Shown: one piece after another, positions 15,474 to 24,481 of the stretch | Layout: each line of letters begins with the position of its first letter | Numbering within the stretch: the first letter of the stretch is position 1 | Assembly (NCBI RefSeq): GCF_002252085.1 | Contig: NZ_NEEY01000014.1 | Location: forward strand, 1-37,541 | Length of the DNA: 37,541 bases | Direction of reading: 5' to 3' | DNA from: Aerococcus sp. 1KP-2016 | Lineage (GTDB): Bacteria; Bacillota; Bacilli; Lactobacillales; Aerococcaceae | The notes under the pieces: generated by a model | Databases searched by the model: none | Told to the model about the DNA's origin: nothing | Seen by the model: only the letters and a program-made list of their open reading frames with translations | Translations under genes and position numbers: made by a program

Positions 15474-16907
15474 GTGAATCATTTGAAGGTAGGATTCTTA
15501 TTTACAGGAATAGCTAAGTTTAGTAATGTAATCATTAATTTAATAGTTAATGCAATATTGTCACGGATTTTAACTCCAGAAGAATATGGAGTTGTTTCAA
15601 TTGTACAAGTATTTATTATATTTTTTCAATTATTTGTGGAAGCAGGCATGGGGCCTGCAATTATCCAAAATAAAAAGCTTACCGATAAGGATAATAGTAT
15701 ATTATTTAATTTTTCCCTAATAGTTGCTTTCAGCTTAGCCATATTATATGGACTTTTTGGTTATATTTTATCCTATGTATACAGCAATCGCATTTATATT
15801 TCTTTATCATGGTTGCAAACTTTCTCAATATTTTTCAATGGATTAAATGTTGTTCCTACAGCGATACTGAATAAAAATAAAAAATTTAAAGAAGTGAACT
15901 TTAATTTTATAATCGCAAATATCTTTAGCGGTTTAGGAGGAGTTCTATCTGCTTTAGCTGGGCTAGGTGTATATTCATTAATTATTGCCTCAATCATACT
16001 CACTCTTATATCATTTATTTTGAATTTTAGGAAATCAAGTATCCGACTAGTTAAAGAATGGGACAGGAGAGTATTACAGAGTATATTAGGTTTCTCGATA
16101 AATCAATTTAGTTTTAATTTTATCAATTATTTTTCTCGGAATGCGGATAATATCTTAATAGGGAAATTTATCGGGCCGGCTGCTTTAGGTAATTATAATA
16201 AGGCTTATCAACTATTGATGATGCCGAACAATATCTTATTAGGAATTATAAATCCTGTTCTTCAACCAGTATTGTCAGATTACCAAAATGACGTATTACT
16301 TATTCGGGAAACTTACTTTAAAATATTAAGGTTACTAGCATTAGTTGGAGTATCAATATCAGTATTTTTATCAATATATAGCAAAGAAATTATATTGTTT
16401 TTATTTGGAAATCAGTGGGGTGCTGCGGTCTTTCCTTTCCAAGTATTGGCAACAACGGTTTGGGTTCAAATGACCCTATCATCAACTGGGGCAATTTTCC
16501 AAGCAAGAAATAAGACTAAAGAGTTATTAACTACAGGTATTTATTCAGCAATTATTCTAGTTAGCAGTATCATTGTTGGAATAATAATTGGTAATATAAA
16601 TAGTGTTGCCATTTCTTTGACAATAGGCTTTTACATTAATTATTTTATGAATTTTAGTAGGGTAATGAAATTAACTTTGAATTCTAATATATTCGAGATG
16701 CTTAAAGAATTCAAAAATCCATTTATCATTGGTTTAATAGAGTTGGTTGTTATGAAAATCGTTTATCAAATGGTTTCTGGAATAAATAGTATATTTGTTA
16801 TTTTATTGATATCTGGATTAATATTTGGTGTTGTATTTTTAGTATTCTCATATTTATTGGGTGAGATTGACCTATTAAAGAGTAATTTTGGAAATTTAGA
16901 GGAATAA
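15474..16907 (+). CDS. Wzx-type polysaccharide flippase
   Basis: A 477-aa polytopic membrane protein of the MOP superfamily (Polysacc_synt_3/WzxC-like), about 14 hydrophobic segments. The N-terminus VGFLFTGIAKFSNVIINLIV, then AILSRILTPEEYGVVSIVQV and EAGMGPAIIQNKKLT, is typical. It should flip undecaprenyl-linked oligosaccharide across the membrane. GTG 15474 is preferred because MNHLKVGFLF matches family starts; TTG 15462 and GTG 15465 are in frame upstream, closer to AAAGGA. It is co-transcribed with the GT4 gene and ends at a good terminator. Base composition is again AT-rich. Confidence 0.88.
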   Translation: MNHLKVGFLFTGIAKFSNVIINLIVNAILSRILTPEEYGVVSIVQVFIIFFQLFVEAGMGPAIIQNKKLTDKDNSILFNFSLIVAFSLAILYGLFGYILSYVYSNRIYISLSWLQTFSIFFNGLNVVPTAILNKNKKFKEVNFNFIIANIFSGLGGVLSALAGLGVYSLIIASIILTLISFILNFRKSSIRLVKEWDRRVLQSILGFSINQFSFNFINYFSRNADNILIGKFIGPAALGNYNKAYQLLMMPNNILLGIINPVLQPVLSDYQNDVLLIRETYFKILRLLALVGVSISVFLSIYSKEIILFLFGNQWGAAVFPFQVLATTVWVQMTLSSTGAIFQARNKTKELLTTGIYSAIILVSSIIVGIIIGNINSVAISLTIGFYINYFMNFSRVMKLTLNSNIFEMLKEFKNPFIIGLIELVVMKIVYQMVSGINSIFVILLISGLIFGVVFLVFSYLLGEIDLLKSNFGNLEE

Positions 16908-16978
16908 ATATTAATAAAACAAAAACAACATTTATAAAAGAATGGCTCTTCGTCAAATAGGAATGATGAGTAATATCT

Positions 16979-17010
16979 GCCAGGTAATCATTAGATTGCC
17001 TGGCTTTTTT
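16979..17010 (+). terminator. Terminator after the flippase gene
   Basis: GCCAGGTAATC (16979-16989), 4-nt loop, GATTGCCTGGC (16994-17004) with one G-U pair, then TTTTTT. It closes the two-gene polysaccharide unit. Confidence 0.85.
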
Positions 17011-17093
17011 ATATACTCTTTTCCATTATTCATTATGGGTAATAGTTAACTATTGTATACAATCCGCCCATAGGCTGCTTGTATAGTAGGAGT

Positions 17094-17345
17094 TCATTTA
17101 AATAGAGTCTGTTTGTCAGTAATAACTTTTTCTAAATTTCTGAAAGTTCTGATAGTCATAAGCAATACGTTAAGTACCTTAATTTTATTGTTAAATCCTT
17201 CTATACGCCCATCCGTTAAATGCTTATATTTGAAGGTGGTACCAATAAGCGTTGTAATTTAATAAATGTACGTAACACTCATTTAAGTACACTCAGTGTT
17301 AAGGGTAGCTTAGCGTGTTCAAGCTGTGTTATGAACGGATCAGAA
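17094..17345 (-). pseudogene. ISL3-family transposase relic
   Basis: Leftward fragments translate as DPFITQLEHAKLPLTLSVLK, stop, VLRTFIKLQ, then in another frame FKYKHLTDGRIEGFNNKIKV, and in a third VLKRIAYDYQNFQKF. In order these match the C-terminal end of ISL3 transposases (the EG-NNKIKV-K-AYGY-NF block). At least two frameshifts and a stop make it non-functional. GGCTCTTCGTCAAATAG at 16944-16960 resembles an ISL3-type terminal repeat, so the element may originally have begun there. The N-terminal part is missing. Confidence 0.72.
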
Positions 17346-17399
17346 TTGTTTTTGTAAGTGGTTTTCTTAAATTATGCACAATAATATAGCGCGCTTTTC

Positions 17400-18100
17400 A
17401 CATCAGGCTGTTATCTAATAATTATTCGATAATATCACCGGCTTTAGTGAGCCAAACAAATACCTTGAAAGGCTCATAGTGCCTTGCACTTAGATTTTCT
17501 CTACGGTCCAAAAAGGCGATCCTACTGATGAAAAGAAGGGTAATAGGTGTTTTAGATCTTCTGAAGTTATATTCATCTTCCTTAGTTCTTAAACTGGAAC
17601 TTTCATACATACTCCTAGCTTTCCAAGAAAACATAATTGTTCTGATTAAATTGCGTATAGATTATAAAAATGAGTATATGACAAGTGATTTTGTATAAAT
17701 ATGAAAAAACCTTTCTTTCTATTTATATCTAGGACTATAATGTAAGGGTATACAAAGATTAGCTAGCAATAAAAATGGATTAAGAAACACAATGTGATAT
17801 ATAATTGCCATCAAATTTGTATCTTTATATTCTAAACTGAGGGAGGATTTCTAAATAAAATATGTAATCTCGTTTTGCCAATGTTTGTGAGAATAACTTT
17901 TTTTTTTCAAATATCCGTTTTACATTCACGGTTATGAAGAGAAAAAGCGCAAAAGTATGTTGTTGTTATTTTGTATTTTTAGTCAGTATACATTTTATGG
18001 GATGTTGTTTTAATATATGTTGAAATACAGAACATGATTGTGCATTTATTGATATGAAGATTACTAACAGTCGGTGAGTGGCATTTATTTTTATAAGGAA
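17400..18100. other. Gap with no recognisable gene
   Basis: About 700 bp of AT-rich DNA. A leftward 70-codon frame (17422-17634) has no ribosome site or recognisable family and may be further insertion-element debris. No terminator or RNA gene is evident. Confidence 0.4.
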
Positions 18101-18106
18101 ATTGTG

Positions 18107-18529
18107 GTGGATAAAATGGATAAAGTAGCGATTATCGGTGCAACGAACGCGATTGGCCGTCAGGCGGTAGAGCAATTTTCTATGGCGGGCTATGAAGCCC
18201 TAACTGCACATTATGAAGATGTTGAAGTTCCAAACTTACCTGGTGTGGAATATATTTTTATTCAACCGGGCGATACGACGATTGTTGAAGATATCTTAGA
18301 GCAAGCGCGGATTGTGATATTACCAGTAATTACAGAAATTTGTGATAGTCCAAAACTTGTCAATTATGAAGAACGGTTATTAAACATTATTGATATCTGT
18401 GAAGACCTGCCAATTGATGAATTTTGCTATATAATAGTGAGTGCTGAGCATCCAGATGAGCTTGATTTTGAAATGAAGCAAGTACAAAAACGTTTAAAAG
18501 CATATATCGAGAACGCTGACTTAAATTAA
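18107..18529 (+). CDS. Small Rossmann-like NAD(P)-binding domain protein
   Basis: A 140-aa protein. The start GTG 18107 is chosen because AAGGAA (18095-18100) lies 6-7 nt upstream; ATG 18116 (MDKVAIIGATNAIG) is the alternative. The N-terminus KVAIIGATNAIGRQAVEQF has the glycine-rich GxxxxxG loop of a dinucleotide-binding fold, followed by PGVEYIFIQPGD, VILPVITE and an acidic C-terminal half. It is too short for a complete dehydrogenase and has no visible catalytic motif. It stands alone. I do not recognise a named family; a regulator or degenerate SDR-like domain is possible. Confidence 0.6.
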   Translation: MDKMDKVAIIGATNAIGRQAVEQFSMAGYEALTAHYEDVEVPNLPGVEYIFIQPGDTTIVEDILEQARIVILPVITEICDSPKLVNYEERLLNIIDICEDLPIDEFCYIIVSAEHPDELDFEMKQVQKRLKAYIENADLN

Positions 18530-18721
18530 CAGCCAATCGATATGTTTAAATTTGAAGATCAATTTACTGAAATCATTCAAAGGGATGTTGCTTCACTTGC
18601 AAGGAAACGCAATAATACGATTATATTTGATTTTTGAAAATGACGCCTTTCTTTTCATTCGATGATTTCCATGTGGTAAGATAAGAGAAAAGGAAAATGC
18701 TTATCAAAATGGGGAATGTAG

Positions 18722-19303
18722 ATGAAAGGAAATAATCTTGTTCGACTTGCGGGTTTTTTTGCCGGCATGGGTATCGCTGTTGGTTTAGTGTGTATGATTA
18801 CCATCAGTAACCTCATTGTAGATGAGGAACCGAAAGTTTCAGATATTATTGTTGTACCAGAAGGCGCTAGTGAGCGGGCCGGTGAAGCAGTTGAATTGCT
18901 TGAAGCAGGTTATTCACGGTCAGGAAAAATTATTGTAAGTCCACTAACCCAGTCAAACCGAGATTTTTACGTGGGGGCGGGTGCGCCAAGTGATGCCTTA
19001 ATTAACGAAGGGAACGCTACGTCTACCTATACCAATGCGCGGAATACTTTGAAGATGATGCAAGAAATGGGTTATGATTCAGCCATTATTACTTCATCAG
19101 ATTACCATATGCTGCGGACAAAAATGATTTACGAACGGCAAAATCGCCATTACGGGTTTGGCTTAACATACGTCGCTACCTATCATGATGTTGGCGGTGA
19201 GGAAGTGACTTGGTGGCAAGCCAATCGTGAAGCAGGATTTAAAGAAATTAAGAAATTTTGGGGCTACGTGTTCTTCTTATACCATTGGGTAGATGAAGAC
19301 TAA
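18722..19303 (+). CDS. YdcF/DUF218 family membrane-anchored protein
   Basis: A 193-aa protein with an N-terminal anchor (about 8-31) and an extracytoplasmic DUF218 domain. Matching motifs are SDIIVVPEGASERAGEAVEL, NATSTYTNARNTLKMM and ITSSDYHMLRTKMIY, the usual pattern of SanA/ElyC/YdcF proteins (an acidic strand, then an N-x-R segment, then SDxxHMxR). Members influence envelope integrity in other bacteria, but the reaction is not firmly known. In the family the first strand usually reads VLGG; here it is VVPEG. It is a single gene followed by a terminator. ATG 18722 follows a weak GGGGAATGT site. Confidence 0.82.
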   Translation: MKGNNLVRLAGFFAGMGIAVGLVCMITISNLIVDEEPKVSDIIVVPEGASERAGEAVELLEAGYSRSGKIIVSPLTQSNRDFYVGAGAPSDALINEGNATSTYTNARNTLKMMQEMGYDSAIITSSDYHMLRTKMIYERQNRHYGFGLTYVATYHDVGGEEVTWWQANREAGFKEIKKFWGYVFFLYHWVDED

Positions 19304-19313
19304 TAAGCTAGTC

Positions 19314-19342
19314 AAAAGTCATCCGGTTAGGGTGGCTTTTTT
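19314..19342 (+). terminator. Terminator after the DUF218 gene
   Basis: AAAAGTCATCC (19314-19324) pairs with GGGTGGCTTTT (19330-19340) using two G-U pairs, then T-run. The following 290 bp up to exoA hold no other feature that I can support. Confidence 0.8.
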
Positions 19343-19635
19343 GACATTTCAAATGACTACAATATTAAAATGGTTTTGAATAACGTATTATGAATTTACT
19401 TTATGAATAGTTTAAATGAGATATGCGAAATGCTATATGATGACGTGAGATTTTGGGTAACTGAACAACTATTTATGTTTTCAGAGCAATGCCTAAAAAG
19501 AAAAAATCTGACAAGTAAACCGATCTTAAATTGCTATGCTTTATAACCTCTAACTTACTCATACTTATATCTCATTTCGGTTATGTTTGTGATTATGCTA
19601 AAATATAGTCATAAAATGAATAAAGGGGTTTAATG

Positions 19636-20462
19636 ATGAAGTTAATTTCATGGAATATTGATTCTTTAAATGCAGCCTTAACTGGTGCGTCTCCGCGTGC
19701 AGAATTATCACGTGCAGTTTTAAAGATGATTCGTGAACATCAACCAGATGTGATTGCGATTCAAGAAACGAAACTATCGGCGAAGGGTCCTACGAAAAAG
19801 CACCTTGAGATATTAGAAGCAAATGTACCAGATTATGAGATTCAGTGGGTGTCTAGTATGGAGCCTGCCCGTAAAGGTTACGCTGGTACTATGTTCTTGT
19901 ACAAGAAAGATTACTCGCCGGAAGTGACTGTCCCACAAATTGGGGCACCAACGACGATGGATTATGAAGGACGGATGATTACGTTAGAATTTCCTGATTT
20001 TTATGTAACCAATGTTTATACACCTAATGCGGGCTCTGCTCTGGCACGTTTAGAAGACCGTCAAGCTTGGGATGTGCAGTATGCAAACTATTTAGCGGAC
20101 CTAGATACTAAGAAACCAGTGATCGCTTGTGGTGATTTTAATGTTGCCCATACGGAAATTGATTTGGCACACCCAAAAATAATCATTTTTCTGCTGGTTT
20201 CACTGATGAAGAACGTGCTGGTTTTACGAACTTGTTAAACCGCGGTTTCACAGATACCTTCCGTCTGATGCACGGTGACGTTGAAGGTGTGTACACTTGG
20301 TGGGCACAACGAGTGAAAACAAGTAAAATCAATAACTCAGGATGGCGCATTGATTATTGGTTGGTGAGTGATCGGATTGCAGACAAAGTGCAAAAATCTG
20401 AAATGCTAGACTCTGGCACGCGTCAAGACCATACACCAATTTTGTTAGAAATTGATATCTAG
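19636..20462 (+). pseudogene. exoA: Exodeoxyribonuclease III / AP endonuclease, one-base frameshift
   Basis: ExoA is a Mg-dependent AP endonuclease and 3'-5' exonuclease for base-excision repair. The first frame has ISWNIDSLNA, IAIQETKLS, TNVYTPNAG and ACGDFNVAH (catalytic Asp/Asn), then diverges after LAHPK at an A5 run (20175-20179). Adding one A continues as NNHFSAGFTDEERAGFTNLL and joins the second frame: NRGFTDTFRL, DVEGVYTWWAQR, IDYWLVSDR and QDHTPILLEI. The joined protein is about 275 residues, the normal length. As read, the C-terminal catalytic D-H pair is lost. Since this is a widely conserved repair gene, a base-call error is likely. ATG 19636 follows AAAGGGG. A terminator follows the gene. 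Confidence 0.92.
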
Positions 20463-20483
20463 TCAGGGAAGATAATAAATCAT

Positions 20484-20514
20484 AAGGCTGGGCTAATGGT
20501 AGCTCAGCTTTTTT
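20484..20514 (+). terminator. Terminator after exoA
   Basis: AAGGCTGGGCTA (20484-20495) pairs with TAGCTCAGCTT (20500-20510) with one bulge, followed by a T-run. It faces the end of the convergent gene at 20547. Confidence 0.75.
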
Positions 20515-20546
20515 AATTTACTGTTATCCTTGTACGGCGTTTGATC

Positions 20547-21374
20547 CTATTCCTTAATGCCTTTTTGAATTTTGCGTATCTTCTTTTGTGTGTTTTTGCC
20601 TGCGATTTTCTTTAATTTCTCTTGACCAAAAACATAGTAGAGAATATTGGCGAAAAGTTGGTACATACTATCTAGCTGGCCAAAGTCGACATATGCTTTA
20701 ACGGGTTGATAGGCATACTCGCTGACCATAAATTGTTGATTGTCAAAAGTACGATTCTCAGCTGGGTCACTTAATTGTTGATGCTGAACGAAGTGGCTGA
20801 ACTGACTATAAAAAGCCATTTGATTAAAGAATCGTAAGTGTTGTTGGCGAAAGGTGGCGTAAAAACCCATTTTTTCTCTTAAATATTTATTTTTTAGATT
20901 GATTCTATATTTGAAGTGGTCGTCTACTTCAATCCAGGTATCCTTCTTACACTGGGCGTCCGCATAGTAGACTTGGATATTATGCAAGGCCAGGATGTGA
21001 TTGATTTCCTTTTCGTCATGAAAGCGTTGGAAGGCAAATTTTCCAAGGGTAATCGGTAACCGCTTATTACTATCCAGAATATCCGTGTGTGTTTGATTGA
21101 AATAAGTTGCCGGGAAGGCGTATTGGTCATGCCAAGCTTTCAAGAGTGTCATAGTGTCTAGGTGACTTATGCCAAAGGATTGGTCGGTGAAAAGAATAAT
21201 TGTCTTAAAAGGTAGTTTGAATGCCGACACATTATAGAGGAGGGACATGTTTTGAAGCAGTTGATTGAAGTGACGGGGATTTCCAGTGATGGCTTTTTCG
21301 ATGATTGTGTTGAGATGGTCTTGCCAATTGAATTTTTCTGGGACTGTTTCAAGTTTCCTGTTATACATGCGCAT
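20547..21374 (-). CDS. Hypothetical protein, 275 aa
   Basis: I do not recognise this protein. ATG 21374 has AAGGTGGT 5 nt upstream. It is soluble-looking, without signal peptide or membrane helix, rich in aromatic residues, His and Gln, with a basic lysine-rich tail (EKLKKIAGKNTQKKIRKIQK). Notable segments are TIILFTDQSFGISHLDTMTL (about 58-77), FQRFHDEKEINHILALHNIQ and MAFYSQFSHFVQHQQ. It is transcribed alone and convergent to exoA, and divergent from the sigma factor gene with a 296-bp gap. The basic tail could bind nucleic acid; this is only a guess from composition. Confidence 0.6.
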   Translation of the reverse strand: MRMYNRKLETVPEKFNWQDHLNTIIEKAITGNPRHFNQLLQNMSLLYNVSAFKLPFKTIILFTDQSFGISHLDTMTLLKAWHDQYAFPATYFNQTHTDILDSNKRLPITLGKFAFQRFHDEKEINHILALHNIQVYYADAQCKKDTWIEVDDHFKYRINLKNKYLREKMGFYATFRQQHLRFFNQMAFYSQFSHFVQHQQLSDPAENRTFDNQQFMVSEYAYQPVKAYVDFGQLDSMYQLFANILYYVFGQEKLKKIAGKNTQKKIRKIQKGIKE

Positions 21375-21613
21375 GTTTTACCACCTTTATACTTTTTGTT
21401 ATCTTATTTATAACATTGTATTTATTTTTATGAAACCAAATAATTGCTAGGACTTGAAAATAGATCGATTTATATTAAATAAGTAATAATTTGACGGAAA
21501 TTAGCCGTTTTGATTCAATGTTTTTATCTTTTAGGTGATAATTGCAATCAAAAATATTAGGCAATCAGCGTGGCGCGGGCTTGCCTTTTTCCGAGTATTA
21601 AACGTATTTTAAG

Positions 21614-21627
21614 TTACCTGCAGGTGA
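21614..21627. promoter_or_regulatory. Palindrome upstream of the sigma factor gene
   Basis: TTACCTGCAGGTGA, with a perfect 10-bp core ACCTGCAGGT (21616-21625), about 45 bp before the sigma factor start. A dyad here could be an operator. The rest of the divergent gap (21375-21613) shows no other clear site. Confidence 0.35.
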
Positions 21628-21670
21628 TGAAAAGATACTTTAAGCTCGTTTAGGGGAGGAATTTGCGTTT

Positions 21671-22210
21671 ATGTTTGATCAGTATCGGTATCCGGAGTTG
21701 TTGGACCAATATCATGGCGTGATTGTACATGTCTTGAATCGGTATCATGTGGATGTGTATAAGTCTTATTATGATGATGTATACCAGTTAGCTCAGATTG
21801 CTTTATATCAGGCGGCGGAGGAGTTTGATGGGGACCCGCTAAGTGACGCTGACCGTTACCGGTTTGTAGCTTATGTGAAGCGAGTGATGGCTTGGCGGGT
21901 TTTGGATGAGTTGCGCAAGCATACACGGTTGGGTGGTCAGGAGTTTTCAACAGCGGATGACTGGGTGTTTGAGGATGGTTTAGGTGAGGGGCCGACGATT
22001 GAGCTAACAGCTGATATTCAGCATTTCTTAGCAGAGGCGGCGAAAATATTAAAGCATCGTGATTTAGACTTTCTATACCAAGTGATTGACTGTCAGGGGA
22101 AGACCAAGTTATTACTTGAAATTTACCCGATTTCCCGTCAGGCGATTTACAATAAGAAACGTCATTTGATGGACAAACTACAATCTATTCGCCATTTATT
22201 GGTGGGTTAG
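21671..22210 (+). CDS. ComX/SigH-like sigma-70 family factor
   Basis: A 179-aa protein with sigma region 2: YYDDVYQLAQIALYQAAEEF and RFVAYVKRVMAWRVLDELRK (about 35-86), then a spacer, and a C-terminal helix-turn-helix-like region 4 (KTKLLLEIYPISRQAIYNKK, 148-167). This size and layout match the competence sigma factors (ComX/SigH) and similar alternative sigma factors of Lactobacillales, which bring RNA polymerase to a small gene set. GGGGAGG precedes ATG 21671. The amidase gene follows 8 bp after its stop, with the ribosome site overlapping that stop, so they are one unit. No late competence genes are in the window to confirm the role; a prophage-type sigma-like regulator is the alternative. 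Confidence 0.72.
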   Translation: MFDQYRYPELLDQYHGVIVHVLNRYHVDVYKSYYDDVYQLAQIALYQAAEEFDGDPLSDADRYRFVAYVKRVMAWRVLDELRKHTRLGGQEFSTADDWVFEDGLGEGPTIELTADIQHFLAEAAKILKHRDLDFLYQVIDCQGKTKLLLEIYPISRQAIYNKKRHLMDKLQSIRHLLVG

Positions 22211-22218
22211 GAGACAAG

Positions 22219-22797
22219 ATGAAATCAACAACATTTAAAGAATATAAAGGCCTTTTAATTGCATTTGGCCATGGTAACGGAGATCCCGGGTGCATTAGCG
22301 GGCAATTTACCGAAGCCGACATGGTCCGAAAACTCAAACCCTACCTGCAAAGATGGGCAAACGAAGCTAATCTGAAAATTGCGTTTTATATGGACAATTT
22401 GTACCAACATGCCGCTGATATGAAAAAGTATGCTGATTGGATTGTTGTGGAAATACACATGGACGCGGCGGCCAAACCGCAACAGGGCGGCCATCTCATT
22501 ATCCACCGCAACTATCAGCCAGATGCCATTGATGACAACTTAATAATGGTCATCAAAAACCATTTTGGCTTGGTCACTCGAAACGAGCTAGGACTGTCCA
22601 AACGGGATGATCTGTTGAATCTGAATAATGCCAGAAATTGGGGAATCAACTATCGTTTAATGGAATTATTTTTCTTGGCTGAAGCGACCGACCGGGGCTA
22701 TTACCTGGAGAATCTTGACCTGATTAGTAAACACTTGATTGAAGCCGTCGTTGGCAAAGTGATTGCTGACGACAAGGTGTGTATTTGCACCAATTAA
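22219..22797 (+). CDS. N-acetylmuramoyl-L-alanine amidase (Amidase_3-like), no signal peptide
   Basis: A 192-aa protein with the zinc amidase pattern: GHGNGDPGC (His at about 18) with a following TEADMVRKLKPYL (Glu), VVEIHMDAA (second His, about 80) and NYRLMELFFLAEATD, where Glu would be the catalytic residue. HGxGDPG is typical of phage endolysins and cell-wall amidases that cut the MurNAc-L-Ala bond. No signal peptide or wall-binding domain is present, so export would need a holin or lysis. TAGGAG overlaps the stop of the sigma gene. Pairing with a ComX-like sigma resembles the competence-regulated murein hydrolases in concept; a prophage remnant origin is equally possible. Confidence 0.75.
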   Translation: MKSTTFKEYKGLLIAFGHGNGDPGCISGQFTEADMVRKLKPYLQRWANEANLKIAFYMDNLYQHAADMKKYADWIVVEIHMDAAAKPQQGGHLIIHRNYQPDAIDDNLIMVIKNHFGLVTRNELGLSKRDDLLNLNNARNWGINYRLMELFFLAEATDRGYYLENLDLISKHLIEAVVGKVIADDKVCICTN

Positions 22798-22809
22798 CTA
22801 ATTAATTAG

Positions 22810-22849
22810 AAAGCCGCAAGCATTGAAAAGTTGATGCTTGCGGCTTTTT
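22810..22849 (+). terminator. Strong terminator after the amidase gene
   Basis: Perfect 14-bp stem AAAGCCGCAAGCAT (22810-22823) with ATGCTTGCGGCTTT (22834-22847), 10-nt loop, T-run. Confidence 0.92.
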
Positions 22850-23449
22850 GTGTGGACTCTTCGACTTTTAATGAGGCTAGCTTAATTTAAGCAAGAAACT
22901 TGAAATCATTTTATATGGATTTGAGTTTCTTTTTTGTCCGTTTTGTTTAAGATGATATATCTACATCGTTAAATAACCTAAAAATGAAAACTTCAGAGGG
23001 TTTTGGTTTCAAAAATGAGCAATTTTGCGTCACACAAGGGGCTGAACGTTCTTTATTTTTAAAAAAGGAACGTTCAGGGTGTTTTGCGTTTCATTTTTTC
23101 TCATAAATACACTCAAAAGCAGTTTAGGTTTCCAGTTTTCATCTATTTTAATCCGGATAAATACAATCTTGCAAAAATAGGCCAACCACAGCGATTAGAT
23201 GCAACAAAACGGAACCTATTCATACAAATAGGTCCTATATTACAGGTTAGCGAGGAACCTATTCATATTGGTGAAGTGCGATGGCCAAGGTCAATCGCAT
23301 GTCAAATGAGACTTTCAGATGTATTTAACCGTTCATAGTTTGTGAAATACATCATTATCAAAATTAGGTAAATAATGGGTGAAGACTAGGTGTAGTTGGT
23401 GAAGTTGTGGTAAAATATGAAATATTACAACGAATGAAGGAGTCACAAA
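22850..23449. other. 600-bp gap with palindromic and direct repeats
   Basis: No supported gene; the frame at 23084-23338 lacks a ribosome site and any family resemblance. CTGAACGTTC (23042-23051) is repeated as the inverted GAACGTTCAG (23068-23077), each half containing the palindrome GAACGTTC. GGAACCTATTCATA occurs at 23211-23224 and 23254-23267. A GAAGGAG ribosome site for the next gene is at its right end. Confidence 0.5.
23042..23077. repeat. Inverted repeat of GAACGTTC palindromes
   Basis: A 10-bp perfect inverted repeat with a 16-nt A/T loop. It is terminator-like in size but has no T-run, and the doubled GAACGTTC palindrome could be a regulator site. Confidence 0.5.
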
Positions 23450-24466
23450 ATGGGTTTAGGTATCGGTATTTTAGATTTTGTCCCTCGCGACAAAAATACA
23501 TCAGTGTTGGAGTCTTTTGAGCAATCAATTGCATTGGCCAAACTTGCTGATGAAAAGGGGTTTGACCGGTATTGGCTGACTGAACATCATTCCACGCCGG
23601 CCGTTTTATCTAGTACACCACAATTATTGTTGGCACGTTACGGCGCAGAAACAAGTCAAATTAAATTGGGTACGGGTGCTGTGGTGATGAATAACTCGAC
23701 ACCATATCAAATTGCTGAAAACTTCATGGTTTTAGAAGCAATGTATCCTGATCGTGTAGAAGCTGGGATTGGCCATTCTATGCCAAAAGAAGTGACGCGC
23801 CAAGAACATTTAGGCATGAAAATTAACCGTGGTCTTAACTATGAAAAGTCTTTAACGCAACTGGCTGGTCTGTTATATAATGACTTGTCAGTGGACGATG
23901 AAATGCACGGCCTACGTGTCATGCCTGCTTATTTTGGTGGGACGGTCCCACTTTTCACGATGATGGGTTCTAGACGCAATGCCAAATTCGTGGCACAACA
24001 AGGCTTGGGCATGGTGTTTGGTTTATTCTTCTCTGGAGACTTGGAAGAATGTATCGAAACCATCAAAATTTACCGGGAAAACTTTGTACCATCAAAAGGC
24101 TTGAAGGAACCAGCCGTTCAAATCGCTTTATATGCGGTTACGAGTAAAAAACGCAACTTGAAAGAGCCTTTAAACTACGCTTTAAATGACTGGATTGACG
24201 CCTTTTTGAATGATAAACGTGCCTATCTAGAATTGATGGATGTGGGTGAGGCGCGCGACTTCATTACGATGCATAGTGAAGTGATTGAAGAAGATCGCCA
24301 TGCAGGCCGTAAAGTGTATGGCACACCAAAACAAGTTGAAATGCAATTGCGTCGCTTAAAAGAATTGACGAATACGGATGGCTTCTTGATTGCCAACCAG
24401 TTATCTGGTTTCGCTAATCGTCGTGCTCTGATTGAAATTTTGAGCGAAGTAAATATCAACGGTTAA
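23450..24466 (+). CDS. LLM-class flavin-dependent oxidoreductase (MsnO8-like)
   Basis: A 338-aa bacterial luciferase-like TIM-barrel enzyme using reduced FMN. Seen: LGIGILDFVPR, FDRYWLTEHHSTP (about 41-53), TGAVVMNNSTPYQIAENFMVLEAMYPDR and VEAGIGHSMP, then the C-terminal PKQVEMQLRRLKELTNTDGF, which are the shared motifs of the single-component luciferase-like monooxygenase (MsnO8) group. The LTEHH motif and N-P-Y-Q segment are typical. The substrate is unknown. GAAGGAG lies 8 nt before ATG 23450. It is monocistronic with its own terminator, and directly precedes recG on the same strand. Confidence 0.88.
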   Translation: MGLGIGILDFVPRDKNTSVLESFEQSIALAKLADEKGFDRYWLTEHHSTPAVLSSTPQLLLARYGAETSQIKLGTGAVVMNNSTPYQIAENFMVLEAMYPDRVEAGIGHSMPKEVTRQEHLGMKINRGLNYEKSLTQLAGLLYNDLSVDDEMHGLRVMPAYFGGTVPLFTMMGSRRNAKFVAQQGLGMVFGLFFSGDLEECIETIKIYRENFVPSKGLKEPAVQIALYAVTSKKRNLKEPLNYALNDWIDAFLNDKRAYLELMDVGEARDFITMHSEVIEEDRHAGRKVYGTPKQVEMQLRRLKELTNTDGFLIANQLSGFANRRALIEILSEVNING

Positions 24467-24481
24467 AAATAAGTTGCAGCG

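Noticed and set aside
17422..17634. Leftward 70-codon frame right of the ISL3 relic
   Set aside because: No ribosome site or recognisable domain; probably debris.
23084..23338. 84-codon frame before the LLM gene
   Set aside because: No ribosome site, unusual composition, and overlaps the direct repeats.
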